Shown one piece after another: positions 41,531-52,480 of a DNA stretch of 64,000 nucleotides. The position numbers and the translations under genes were made by a program. The stretch's first letter is position 1, and the number at the start of each line of letters is the position of its first letter. A model generated the notes under the pieces. The model ran no database searches, was not told where the DNA came from, and worked only from the letters and a program-made list of their open reading frames with translations. The DNA comes from Procambarus clarkii. Its lineage: Eukaryota > Arthropoda > Malacostraca > Decapoda > Cambaridae. Location of the stretch: contig NC_091156.1 in the NCBI RefSeq assembly GCF_040958095.1, positions 21,151,175 through 21,215,174 on the forward strand, read 5' to 3'.

Positions 41531-41599
41531 AAGAATGTTATCAAATTCTAGGTAAGACATTACAAAATATCTATAGCTAATGAAGCCTTCATGCAAACA

Positions 41600-44500
41600 C
41601 ACTACAACTGGTATAGCAAAATCTTTATTGTAACAAATTCTTTATTTCATCTATGGACAGTAACTTGATAAAATAAAATACACTGGATAACAATATTGTA
41701 TCATCTTCCTGTACAGACAATCAGCTGCTATCATTCATTTCCAAGTCCCTTTGATTAATCAAGCTGCAACAAACTGGAATCAAAATATTTTTGATCAGAA
41801 ACAGATTGAGGCTAGTTTTTATTAACCAATAATAAAAACCTACAAGGTTACTTTTAAGACACTAAAGGCATTACTCTAAGCCTATTGTTATATTTCACTT
41901 ACTTCATTAACGTTAATGACTGTTGGATACAAATTACTTGTCAAGTACCGCACAGTATAAAGTATTGGTAACTTAATTCACAAGTGCACCTGGGTACTCT
42001 ATTGATGACTTAAAGAGTGAGTGTATTACAAGTTGGAGGAGAGTCTAATATAGATACAACAGCCCGTTATTGTTGCCGTGTGCAGTGTCTTACTCTCATT
42101 CAACCCTTCCCCCATTGTGAAATTCTAGTGTCATTGGTGGCTCTTTAAACATTTCCACCTGTGCAACCATTTTTTTTTATTTTTATTTTTTTTATGAATG
42201 GGACATTTAACCTTACTTTTCTGCAGGAAATGCTTTACATTACATGACGAACTTCAGCAATTTATGTTGTGACTACATGTGGGAATTTAATCACTGTGGG
42301 AATACACTGACACAAACGGTAATCTAGCATACTGTGAGAACACAGTACTGGCCTAAAACATTAAACTAAGTAGTACAGGTGAGGAGATACAACCTTTATT
42401 TTAAATCTTTCAAATCATGTACCACAGCACATTACATAATTGGTCGAAATCCATGTTGTTGGATTTTCAAAAAATAAATACTATATCAATAAGAGAATGA
42501 AAATGGCTATTAATTTCAAAATATCAAATGTTTTAAAGATTTCCAGTACATAAAACTTTGGGATTAAAGTATACATAGAGGAAGCATTAAAGAATATATT
42601 AACCTTTATCTAAAATTATGATGCAACTTGCATTACAGCTTCCAAAGTGTTTCCCTGCCCTAAGAACAAATGGTACATAAATTTGGTACTGTGACAGCTA
42701 AAGTGCACCGCCTGCATCGTTTTGCACAACTGAGTATCTGTATACGATGTTAAAGCTGCATTTTGTGGACTAGCAAGGCATATCAGAGGTAGTGAGGCTA
42801 GACAACACCAAAGGCCCCTATCCCTTCAACATGGCTTATGCATTTACTGAATGTTAATACTATTTTGTGGCTCAATCTTTTTTTACTATAAATTACTATA
42901 CCTAGTTTGCTACAAACACAAGCTCTACTAATGCAAATTATGCAGGGGTGCTTACTGGGACTCTGACAACCGGTACAGCACTGCTCACAAGGTACGGTTC
43001 GTGGACAGTGTGCAGGACAACCTCTCAATACACAGGTGATTGCTAATCTTCTGGGATTAATATGGAAGCCATTAAAAATCTATGACCAGGGTAAAAGGCA
43101 AGATAACATTGTAAGCTTACAGACTTGTTTTACATTAAATGACAAGCAGGTAAACACTGGATATGCTACAGGAAACGAACAATATTCCTCGGTGGAACAA
43201 CTTTCCTATATAAATGACCTTTGTGACTTACTGAGCACAAGCTGCCATAGATTGAGACCTAAAAAGAACCAGAGTTACAATACACCATCATAGGAACCTT
43301 AACAAGCCAAGTGTTTTGCCCATAAACACTCGACTCCAATACCAACAGTTGGAAATATTGATATGTAGTTCCTGTGAGTGACAAGTGGACCAAAGAATGC
43401 AAGTCACCTTAAGCACTGTTACTAATAAAATTGCTCCGAGCATAAAGGAAAACAGCCTCAAAACTCATCCCTTGTACATCCTAGATGGGAAAAAAAAGCA
43501 GAACTAGTTACAAGCACTTGAGTATTGTGCCTGATTATAGAAAGAAAAATATAAACAATATTTCCTTGACAACGCAGAGAAACTTGGTAAATTATAACCT
43601 TCATACCCAGAACAACTTGCGAGGTATATTGGAGCAGCAGTGCTCAAAGCGACTCAATCATTGTGAATTATGACCTTAATCTTATTTATTATTTTTCAAA
43701 TAATCAATACTATATCAGGAATAATCAAAAAAATTACAAATAGAGAAATCTTACACAAAAAGCTAATCAGCAATAAGCTAATAATTTGCTAGTTTTATAT
43801 ACAAATGTTACAAGCTAAGCAGCATATTGCTCCTTCAGGCAAGGTTACCACCAGCAGCCACTCCTCCCAACACAAAATAATAAACAATATCAGGTTGGGA
43901 GAGCACCTCGCTATCTAATGCCAAAACCATAAGTAAACGAATAAATTACTTATTGGATGGCATCAGTAACACACTGATAACTTCATCTGTTAGTTTTATT
44001 TTGCTTCTTTACAATATGTACATAACAATTTTCTATCCTGAAACTGGATATCCTTAGTGCAAAGCAATGATGTAACATGCTTGCAGGCTGGCAGTGCTAA
44101 ACATTAATAATGATAAACATTTGACGATGCCTTGTGTTGAAGGGGTATCAACAATATTCTGGGCCTAAGACATGCTGGCTGTATATGTAAGAAAGACCAA
44201 TAAAATCAACAATTTTGAAAGGACAGGAGTTGCAGTTTAATCTTGAAAGTACCCTGAAATAATCAACCTGCTGAGGAAACACAAATGCCAGCATTTGAGA
44301 CCATAAGTGGCTGTGGTGCCATCAACTCTTACCATAATGGTCGCTGACCAATTATTATTAAACTTTAATACACGAGCTGTGAGATGAATAACGAGTTACT
44401 ATTTTTTTTTTTTAAATCCTGACCATTAAATATGGAGTCGACAGCACTGGAACGGACCTAATGGAATTGTCTGGAATATGTGGCTAGTTGCCTGCCAGAC

Positions 44501-45313
44501 CCTTACACAAGGGCAACTCTTAAGCTGGGAATGTACAGTAATACAATATCCAAGCACAGCATGAAAATAAATAGGAATACATCTATGAAAATAAACTATG
44601 CATCTTTACTCGGAAGATACAAGCATGAAAAAAGCTACATAAATTAATGTTCTTATTCTTTGGATTTCACATACAAACTGGATTAAGTTAAGTACCACAT
44701 GGACGGCTGTGACACATCTGCACGTACACTCATGGGTAAATCTAAAGCATTGAGTGTTTCACAATATGAATCCTGGGCCAAACTGAGTAAACATAGACAC
44801 CCTGGACATTCATTATAGGTATACGTGACCCTTTTAAGCCTATATTATGGAGGGCATGTGTAAACAGGCACCTTTCAAGACAAACTTATCTATATGTACA
44901 CAAGGCAGACCATATTCATGGTACACACTAAAATATTATATATTACTCTGGGAATCTAAAAGACGGCATAACAGGCAACTTGAGACAACTGAGTATATGT
45001 TACATTCAGCATCAACCAGACAAATTTAAAGACTGGGCCACATATAAATCATTCATACTAAATACTAAAGTTGATACTCAATTTCTTTCATGTCTAATTG
45101 GTGGCCATTGTAACTATAAGCATGCAGTTACAGTCACTCAGCCCTCCTAGGCTTACAATGTGAGACATCCATGTTGGCCAAGTACTTAGTGAGCACCAAG
45201 ATAAGTAAGGATGCCAATGTGCAACAGAAAAGGCCTGACAATGCTGCTTCAGTGTGCATGGTCTTGGTGGTTTAGCATCCACAGATGCATATTGATTGAA
45301 ATTATCAGTTTCA
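41600..45313 (-). other. spi: probable 3' UTR of the Spitz-like gene
   Basis: About 3.7 kb of AT-rich, apparently repeat-free sequence downstream of the stop at 45314-45316. Minus-strand AATAAA hexamers occur at 41624-41629 and 41641-41646, which could end the transcript, although others occur nearer (for example around 42396). No coding frame is convincing. Extent is inference. Confidence 0.4.
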
Positions 45314-45430
45314 CTATGAAGGATCCTGAGCCTTATGGACACTGCTGTCAGTGCTGCTACTGTTCATGTCCTTGTCGCTCTCTGCATTGGTAACGGGTTT
45401 GGTTGGTTGCACTTCAACATGGCTCAGCTC
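45314..45430 (-). CDS. spi: Spitz-like EGFR ligand, last coding exon (cytoplasmic C terminus)
   Basis: On the minus strand the acceptor TTGTTTTCAG (ends 45431) opens a phase-0 exon of 38 codons and a TAG stop at 45314-45316. The residues begin ELSHVEVQPTKPV and end SSSTDSSVHKAQDPS: hydrophilic, Ser/Thr-rich, without Cys, as expected for a cytoplasmic tail. Its phase matches the donor of the exon at 48938-49046. No domain is recognised in this piece itself; the assignment depends on the two upstream exons. Confidence 0.75.
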   Translation of the reverse strand, partial: ELSHVEVQPTKPVTNAESDKDMNSSSTDSSVHKAQDPS

Positions 45431-45934
45431 CTGAAAACAATATGTATTTTATTCTTCACAATAACATGCACCAATTAAAAAAAAAAGTTCAAGTGCATAA
45501 GATAGAGAAAGGTATTCTTCATCAGGCATAACTCAGGATAAATGAGACTTTGCACAAAGTGCAAAAAATATGCATGGATGCAATGAGCATAGGTGTGTGT
45601 GCAATGAGCTTGGAAGGATGCAACAAGTACACAATGAGCATGGCCAGACTGATGAAAGAGAAAAGGAACAAAGTGGGAGGGAGAATTTCATTAATGCAGT
45701 GGAATAGTAATATTTACTATTCCCAGTAATAAGGCCAACAGTAAAAGTAATTTTGCTAAAAGTTACAGCAAGGTAATCATGTGTCCAGATGAATTGCTAA
45801 AATAATATTTCTATAGAGGGGTAATGTGCTCCATGGTGAAGGAGATAGATTCATTACAGGTATACTGTGAAGGCTAAGAAAGATGACTGGTACAGTACTG
45901 CCATTCGTGCCGAGGCAAGCACGTTCAGTACAGT

Positions 45935-46345
45935 ACGTATATGCCAAAAACTAACATTTAATGTAATGAAATGCCTCTTTCTGGTAGGTCTTTGGTGCTT
46001 GCTACATGGCAAGCTCCAGACAATGCAATCCATACCAGGCCTTTGAGAGTTGTATATAAGCCTACTGGGAACCACACCCCAACACCTGATTCCCCCCCTC
46101 AAGATGAAGAGTGTCCTTAACCAATTAAGGACCATCAGAAAAGTATGCAAATCTAAACAAATGATTGCAAGGTAAACAAACCATAGAAAACAGGACAGCA
46201 AAGTCACCTAGTGGTGAGGTAATTATCATTTGGGGAAGGGAGTGTCTAAAAGAGTCACCAAAGATCCACTAGAAAATGCCTTTCATTACATTCAACACTG
46301 GTTTCCTGGGAGGGTTCATAATGGTGGCTCCTTGGTTTTTGTCAT
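45935..46345 (+). mobile_element. DIRS terminal-repeat remnant in the Spitz-like gene intron
   Basis: Left part (45945-46100) contains TTTAATGTAATGAAATGCC and AAGCCTACTGGGAACCACAC, echoing the terminal repeat and end motif of element B. Right part (46270-46330) contains GAAAATGCCTTTCATTACAT and TTCAACACTGGTTTCCTGGG, echoing the outer end in the opposite sense. No coding sequence lies between. Highly diverged. Confidence 0.65.
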
Positions 46346-48231
46346 GGAGAGAGGGAGAAGGAACAAAAAACAAAAAAACAAAAAACGGAGTGGGGGGGGG
46401 GGGGGGGAGAGAAACAGTGCCAAGTCAACTGATCCAAGACCTCACAAGCCCAGAGCAGACAAAACACCTAAGAAAGCAATTGCTTTTGGACCACCAAAAC
46501 TCCCAAACTTAAATATTTGGTCAAGGTATTCAAGTACAGTATCAGGAGTGAGCACTAAGCACTTGGAAGCTATATGAGGATGAGGATTTCAGATAGGACA
46601 GAGGAAAGGAATGGTGCCCAACTACTTTGAGAGTTGGGGATTGAATGCAGACCCAAAAAAAAGCAAGACCATCTCTACTATCCAGTAAAAGTGGTTGGGC
46701 AAATATTTGCCCAAGACATAAAAATCTTAGAATCATGGGCCTGAAGGCAGACCATAAACCGGTCTAAACTTGACATGGGACAAAGGGTCTCCAGAACAAG
46801 GAACTAAACACACTGGTTGCACAACCGGAGGGGCCGTCCCTCCCCACCTCTCCATGCACCACTAGTGGCATGGAGGTAATGCAAAATGGTTGCAACTGGA
46901 AAAAAAATGCCACCCTCCCCCCAGCCAAACCAACAGTGTAAAAATCAAAGGACCCCTAGGAAACCAACCATCCCATCCTTAACCACCACTAGAAAATCCG
47001 AAAGGGCCAACAAACTCATAACCTTTAAGAAAACCCAAACTGAAGGAGCAACAGAAAACAGAGAGAAACTTAAACTTTATCCAAAAACTAGGATGGCTCA
47101 GAGAAGCACGAGGTGAAATAATGCCATAGGGAATGTGTGAAATAAGGCCTGTGAAAATTTAACATGGAATGGCAGCTGCAGTGACCCCACCAATGCTGAA
47201 TAATACAAGGTGAAAGTTTACATCATGAGAAGCCCATCCACAAATAACCTAGACAAAAATGATAAAACCTTTGGGTGAAAGGTTGAACAGTGAATGGTGA
47301 ACAGGTGACAGAAAGAGAGAAAGATGGAAGGAGCACCAAGAAACCCTATACTGCCACTGGAAAGAAATTCCTGATTGAGACACCGAAAGATTAACCACGT
47401 GTGGAAAAAAACCCAGTTCAGACAATGGACCCAATGGGCCGGAAACTACAGACGAGGGACCCAACAGGGAAACTCTGCTGTCTGTAAAGAACAACATCTT
47501 TACAACTTACAATCTGGTAAATTTGCCAGATTCTTTACTGAACAGTCTGTAAAGAATCTGGAGCAACAACTGAACCAAAGAGAGATTAAGAAACTCCCAC
47601 CAACACTAGTCCAACGAAAGGCATCCACAGTGTTATGATGCCGTTTTGTTCATATCTTTCCCGAATTCAATATTAATTTTTCCAACCCCCTTGTACCTTC
47701 TCGACAGCCCAGTGGTCATTTTGTTTCCAACAGGGAGCGTGCAAGTTGCACAGTTTGGAAAAATTTTAGTTTTAGAAATTCTAGAGGATGTTGCTGTTAC
47801 AAACCTTGTCTCCTGTAGAGACAAGTGATTTTGGGGATAGAGATTTTGGTGGAGACAAACTATGTAACAATTTACCCAAGAGAGAATGCTACATAAAAAG
47901 AGTAAAGTATACATTTCCTGAAAGAAACCTGCAGCTGGGAGGTTTAGTGTTGCTGATATAACTGCCAAGGAAATTAGTACCTTGAGTTGGAGATTTATTG
48001 TGGAGTATGGGAATCTTTTGTGAAGGAAAAATGGACTCATTTATATAACTAACCTACTAAGGGAGTAGAGTTAAATGAGTAATTAGAGTTTGAGCAGGAA
48101 TGATTGTACCTGGATGGGGTTCTGGGAGTATATAATATTAATGTATATACAGTATAATGACTGTTCTTACAATAAAAATAATGGCTCTAGTACAAAACAT
48201 CTTGGCGTATTGTTTACAAATTAAACTATTT
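46346..48231 (-). other. intron sequence of the Spitz-like gene
   Basis: Part of the intron between the last two coding exons (45431-48937). Contains an A-rich and G-run stretch (46360-46410), SINE2 copy 3 (46541-46705), and otherwise no recognisable gene or repeat. Confidence 0.6.
46541..46705 (-). mobile_element. SINE2 copy 3 (minus strand)
   Basis: Reverse complement reads GGATAGTAGAGATGGTCTTG, TCTGCATTCAATCCCCAAC (B-box region), AAAGTAGTTGGGCACCATTC and an end at ...CTGAT, matching the copies at 26.6 and 51.6 kb with many substitutions. Confidence 0.75.
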
Positions 48232-48835
48232 GGAGTATTCCAACTGTGGATACATAATCACAAAGGTAAACTGGGAATACAAAACCACAGTCATTTCAAA
48301 TGGAGTTATGAAATCACAAAGGTATTCCAACTGGGGGCATAACTGGCCGAACTCTCGGTGTTCAAGAGAACTCGTCCAACAGCCTGGTTGACCAACCAGG
48401 AGGGTCCGACCTGGTTGTGGGGTTGATTCCCAGAACCTCCACAAGGTTCCATCAATACGACAGTTGAGAGACGGGACTAAAGAGCCAAAGCTCAACCACT
48501 GCAGCACATCTAGGCTAGTACAAGGTTCCAAGGATACAAAACCACCACGGCAGTCCAACTGGGGATATAGAACCACCACGGCAGTCCAACTGGGGATACA
48601 GAACCACCACGGCAGTCCAACTGGGGATACAGAACCACCACGGCAGTCCAACTGGGGATACAGAACCACCACCGCAGTCCAACGGGGGATACAGAACCAC
48701 CACGGCAGTCCAACGGGGGATACAGAACCACCAAGGCATTCCAACGGGTGATACAGAACCACCAAGGCATTCCAACGGGTGATACAGAACCACCAAGGCA
48801 TTCCAACTGGTGATGCAAAACCATAAAAGGCATTT
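48232..48835 (+). repeat. 32 bp minisatellite in the Spitz-like gene intron, split by a LINE1 tail
   Basis: The clean part (48533-48835) has about nine units of GATACAGAACCACCACGGCA plus GTCCAACTGGGG. Diverged units (TATTCCAACTGTGGATACA, AATCACAAAGGTA) precede it at 48232-48342. Between them, about 48343-48440 is a decayed LINE1 3' end (CATAACTGGCCGAACTCTC, CCAACAGCCTGGTTGACC), followed by LINE4-like tail sequence to about 48515. Trp/Val-rich frames on the minus strand are artefacts. Confidence 0.87.
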
Positions 48836-48937
48836 CAACTCAAAATTAATATGTAAAATATTCCATCATGCATGTGTGTATCATTTTACATATAGTACAT
48901 AATATCTTTATTACTATTAAGTGTATTAAAAACCTAC

Positions 48938-49046
48938 CTCAAGGGTGCGAGCATAGGGATTGCTGATAGTTCGGATTATTTCTGGCCGTGGGTTTTGATA
49001 ACCTGAGAATGGCTGTCGGTCGTTGCTACCTCCATCATCAACCTCC
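48938..49046 (-). CDS. spi: Spitz-like EGFR ligand, cytoplasmic-tail exon
   Basis: 109 nt on the minus strand between acceptor TTGTTTCAG (ends 49047) and donor GAG/GTAGGT (48937 downward). It starts with the last base of a split codon: the preceding exon ends AG, this one begins G, giving Arg. The 36 full codons begin EVDDGGSNDRQPFSGYQNP and end ISNPYARTLE. Polar, no Cys, with Tyr-containing YQNP and NPY motifs. It ends in phase 0 and fits the next exon. Both neighbouring phases and consensus splice sites agree, so the exon is well supported although the residues match no named domain. Confidence 0.8.
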
Positions 49047-49751
49047 CTGAAACAATTTTTTTTTTAATTAGAAAAACTTTAAAAACACTGAATATATTGC
49101 TTAAATATTGAGTTATTATCTTCTCCAACTGTGCTGCTATATACAGTGTGTTCAGAGAAATGTAAAGATGCAGGACTGCAGAGATGTATTGATAGAGATG
49201 TATGTATTGAATACAGAGATGTATTCATATTGACTACGTGGTCAATATGAACACTTGACCTGCTAGACTCTTGCAGGTCGGTGTTTAGTCCTCAACATAT
49301 GATACCAACACCAGTTAACTTTACATTAGACTAACATAATCAAAACTTACAATACATTCAACAGATCCTACTTAATGTAAGGGAGAGATTATTCATCTTT
49401 TTTGGCAAGCACATTCAATAAATGACTAGTTATACACTATTCCAGAAATAATTTAACTCCAGTTCTGAAGAACTTAGATTCCATTTATTAATCTGAAAAA
49501 AGCAACATGTCTTTAAAAAAGGTAAATCCAGCTTACCATTTACTCGTTATTTTCAGCCGTGCAGCATTTGCAACAGCAGACACGGGCAAAGAAATAACCT
49601 CTCTCTCGGAGGAACATGAAAGTTTATTACTGCGGTACTGCCTAATTCTTGGTGAGGACGACGGGCTCACCATAGCCCGTGCTACTTGCAACTTTTGGCT
49701 CCCAGGAGCTGAATCTAAACCAACAATAATACCAACCGGAACGGCGAGTGC

Positions 49752-51356
49752 GCTGAGATTGAAGAGCTGGGGGTGGGGGAAGAAGAGCTGGGGGAAAGAA
49801 GAGCTGGGGGGGAAGAGAAGAGCTGGGGGGAAGAGAAGAGCTGGGGGGAAGAGAAGAGCTGGGGGGGAAGAGAAGAGCTGGGGGGGGGGGAAGAGAAGAG
49901 CTGGGGGGGAGAAGAGAAGAGCTGGGGGGGAAGAGAAGAGCTGGGGGGGAAGAGAAGAGCTGGGGGGGAAGAGAAGAGCTGGGGGGGAAGAGAAGAGCTG
50001 GGGGGGAAGAGAAGAGCTGGGGGGGAAGAGAAGAGCTGGGGGGGAAGAGAAGAGCTGGGGGGGAGAAGAGAAGAGCTGGGGGGGAGAAGAGAAGAGCTGG
50101 GGGGGAGAAGAGAAGAGCTGGGGGGGAAGAGAAGAGCTGGGGGGGAAGAGAAGAGCTGGGGGGGAAGAGAAGAGCTGGGGGGGAAGAGAAGAGCTGGGGG
50201 GAAAGAGGAGCTGGGGAGGGGGAAAGAGAAGAGCTGGGGGGGGGAAGAGAAGAGCTGGGGGGAAAGAGAAGAGCTGGGGGGGAAAGAGAAGAGCTGGGGG
50301 GGAAAGAGAAGAGCTGGGGGGGAAAGAGAAGAGCTGGGGGGGAAAGAGAAGAGCTGGGGGGGAAAGAGAAGAGCTGGGGGGGAAAGAGAAGAGCTGGGGG
50401 GGGAAAGAGAAGAGCTGGGGGGGGAAAGAGAAGAGCTGGGGGGGGGAAAGAGAAGAGCTGGGGGGGGGGAAAGAGAAGACCTGGGGATGGGGGGAAAGAG
50501 AAGACCTGGGGGGGGGAAGAGAAGAGCTGGGGGAGGGGAAAGAGAAGAGCTGGGGGGGGGAAAGAGAAGAGCTGGGGGGGGGAAAGAGAAGAGCTGGGGG
50601 GGAAAGAGAAGAGCTGGGGGGAAAGAGAAGAGCTGGGGGGAAAGAGAAGAGCTGGGGGGGGAAGAGAAGAGCTGGGGGGGAAGAGAAGAGCTGGGGGGGA
50701 AGAGAAGAGCTGGGGGGGGGAAGAGAAGAGCTGGGGGGGGGAAGAGAAGAGCTGGGGGGGGAAGAGAAGAGCTGGGGGGGGAAGAGAAGAGCTGGGGGGG
50801 GAAGAGAAGAGCTGGGGGGGGGAAAGAGAAGAGCTGGGGGGGGGGAAAGAGAAGAGCTGGGGGGGGGGAAAGAGAAGAGCTGGGGGGGGGAAAGAGAAGA
50901 GCTGGGGGGGGGAAAGAGAAGAGCTGGGGGGGGAAGAGAAGAGCTGGGGGGGGAGAGAAGAGCTGGGGGGGGAAGAGAAGAGCTGGGGGGGAAGAGAAGA
51001 GCTGGGGGGGAAGAGAAGAGCTGGGGGGGGAAGAGAAGAGCTGGGGGGGGAAAGAGAAGAGCTGGGGGGGGAAGAGAAGAGCTGGGGGGGGGGGAAAGAG
51101 AAGAGCTGGGGGGGGGGGAAAGAGAAGAGCTGGGGGGGGGGAAGAGAAGAGCTGGGGGGGAAAGAGAAGAGCTGGGGGGGGAAAGAGAAGAGCTGGGGGG
51201 GGAAAGAGAAGAGCTGGGGGGGAAAGAGACGAGCTGGGGGGGAAAGAGACGAGCTGGGGGGGGGAAAGAGAAGAGCTGGGGGGGGGGGAAGAGAAGAGCT
51301 GGGGGGGGGGAAGAGAAGAGCTGGGGGGGGGGAAGAGAAGGACTGGGGGGGGAGGG
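49752..51356 (+). repeat. G-rich ~20 bp minisatellite (GAAGAGCTGGGGGG)
   Basis: About 1.6 kb of roughly 80 units of GGAAGAGAAGAGCTGGGG with G tracts varying from about 5 to 10. Local variants (GAAAGAG units at 50270-50480; ACCTG at 50480-50505; GACGAGC at 51225-51255) form sub-blocks. The Gly/Glu/Arg- or Pro/Ser-rich open frames of more than 500 codons on both strands come from the repeat lacking stop codons and are not genes. The repeated G tracts could form G-quadruplexes. Confidence 0.97.
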
Positions 51357-51555
51357 GAAGGATGATAATAAGATATACCAATATCACGGAGATGAACAAA
51401 AATCACGATCTATGGTATTCTCAAAGAAGTTAGGTAATTATCAGGAGAAAGTGCTGAGACGAGTATACGAGTACGAGTATACAGCACTTTGAAAATGAGA
51501 ATATGGAGCTGGGGTATGAGGGCGGGACGAAGGGACCGTGTTCGACCACTTAGAC

Positions 51556-51733
51556 CATCGGGATCCAAGACGCGAAGACGACGTCGCTTGACTGACCAGC
51601 TCATGCAGGTCAGTGTTCAATCCCCGACCGTCCAAGTGGCTGGGCACCATTCCCTTTCCCCCGTCCCATCCCAATCCTGACCCCTTCCTAGTGCTATATA
51701 GTCTTAATGGCTTGGCGCTTTCCCCCCTGATAA
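51556..51733 (+). mobile_element. SINE2 copy 2, next to a splice donor
   Basis: CATGCAGGTCAGTGTTCAAT, CCGACCGTCCAAGTGGCTGG, GCACCATTCCCTTTCCCCCG and the end GGCTTGGCGCTTTCCCCCCT followed by GATAA match the copy at 26.6 kb. The tRNA-like A-box end is weaker (GACGCGAAGACGACGTCGC). Its 3' end lies about 17 bp inside the intron from the donor of the transmembrane exon. Confidence 0.82.
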
Positions 51734-51750
51734 GATGGGATGAGACTTAC

Positions 51751-51942
51751 CTACTCCGTTTGTCTTTGTCTTTCTGCATGAAGACATAGACGGCGAAGAG
51801 CACCATAAACACGAGGACACAGGCGACGGTGGCGCCACCAGCAATGGACGCAGTCTCCAGCAACACCCTCTCCCGCGCGGGAAGGTACGACCCGTCCAAG
51901 TCCTTGAACTCACACCGCTGACCCATGAACCCCTCAGCACAC
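51751..51942 (-). CDS. spi: Spitz-like EGFR ligand, exon with end of EGF domain and transmembrane helix
   Basis: 192 nt on the minus strand between acceptor TTATTTCTAG (ends 51943) and donor AG/GTAAGT. The first residues CAEGFMGQRCEF are the fifth and sixth cysteines of an EGF domain; KDLDGSYLPARERVLLE is the juxtamembrane linker; ASIAGGATVACVLVFMVLF begins a ~24-residue membrane helix, ending before QKDKDKRS. EGF ending directly before a helix that starts ASIA-(S/G)-GA is the hallmark of Drosophila Spitz-class ligands, where this motif is needed for rhomboid cleavage. The ligand would activate the EGF receptor after cleavage and release. Upstream exons (signal peptide, first four EGF cysteines) were not found to the right. 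Confidence 0.88.
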
Positions 51943-52084
51943 CTAGAAATAAAGATCATCATATTAGTCAATTGTGGCTGTGAGAAATCCCAGGGTAATC
52001 CGGAATGTTAATACGTCATTACTGTGACGTCCTCACACAAGATAAATAGGGTTGGGAGGGGACGTAATGTCCCCGAATTTACCT
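51943..52084 (-). other. intron upstream of the transmembrane exon
   Basis: Unique-looking sequence. The intron must continue to the right through the LINE and minisatellite region, because no further exon is seen. Confidence 0.5.
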
Positions 52085-52480
52085 GAAGTGATCTTCAGGT
52101 ACCATTTCTCTAGTGGCCTCGACTGCGACAAGAAGCCAGCGGCTTGTTAAAGTTTGCTGGTTCATTTCAACCTAATATTTTTTTCTGGATGGATTTGTCT
52201 TGGCATTTACAGCTTCGGTAGGTAGAAGATTCCATAAGGGATTTACAACCTTATGGGTGAAAAAGCATCACCTGTTTTCCATCTACATTGTGTCATGTTG
52301 AGCTTGGAACTGTTGCTTCTTGCTCGTGTTACATCTCACCTTTTAAAGAAGAGGTCTGAATCAACATCCTCAAAACTGTTCAGTATTTTAAAAAGTTCTG
52401 ATGAGATCCGCCGTGTCACTTCTGGTTTGCCGCGTCCTTACTCCTGTGGCCCTCACACGTGACTGGTATGAGTCCACTTA
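52085..52480 (-). mobile_element. CR1-like LINE C-terminal fragment (minus strand)
   Basis: The complement reads LIRTF.KILNSFEDVDSDLF followed by FKRCDVTRARSNSSKLNMTQ and a region resembling ...PYGIFYLPKL, the pattern of CR1-type ORF2 C termini. Broken and 5'-truncated. Not the LINE1 or LINE3 families. Confidence 0.65.

Larger units (their letters stand above)
49047..51750 (-). other. intron between transmembrane and tail exons
   Basis: Runs from the donor GTAAGT at 51750 to the acceptor at 49047. Holds SINE2 copy 2 and the GAAGAGCTGGGGGG minisatellite. A 240 bp stretch at 49507-49750 is open in frame with the repeat but has no motif or splice support and is treated as non-coding. Confidence 0.75.

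Noticed and set aside
40978..41532. 184-codon frame in the GC-rich block
   Set aside because: No motif, no start context, and GC-rich DNA favours chance open frames.
48226..48838. Trp/Val/Leu-rich minus-strand frames of 107-191 codons
   Set aside because: Translation of the 32 bp minisatellite; all frames are equally open.
49507..49750. Extra exon of the ligand gene before the minisatellite
   Set aside because: The open stretch is on the opposite strand to the gene, has no splice signals and no recognisable residues; the exons on either side already join in phase.
49507..51492. 661-codon plus-strand frame and 585/563-codon minus-strand frames
   Set aside because: They are produced by the GAAGAGCTGGGGGG minisatellite, which lacks stops in several frames; composition is repeat-only, and the region lies in an intron with supported splice sites on both sides.
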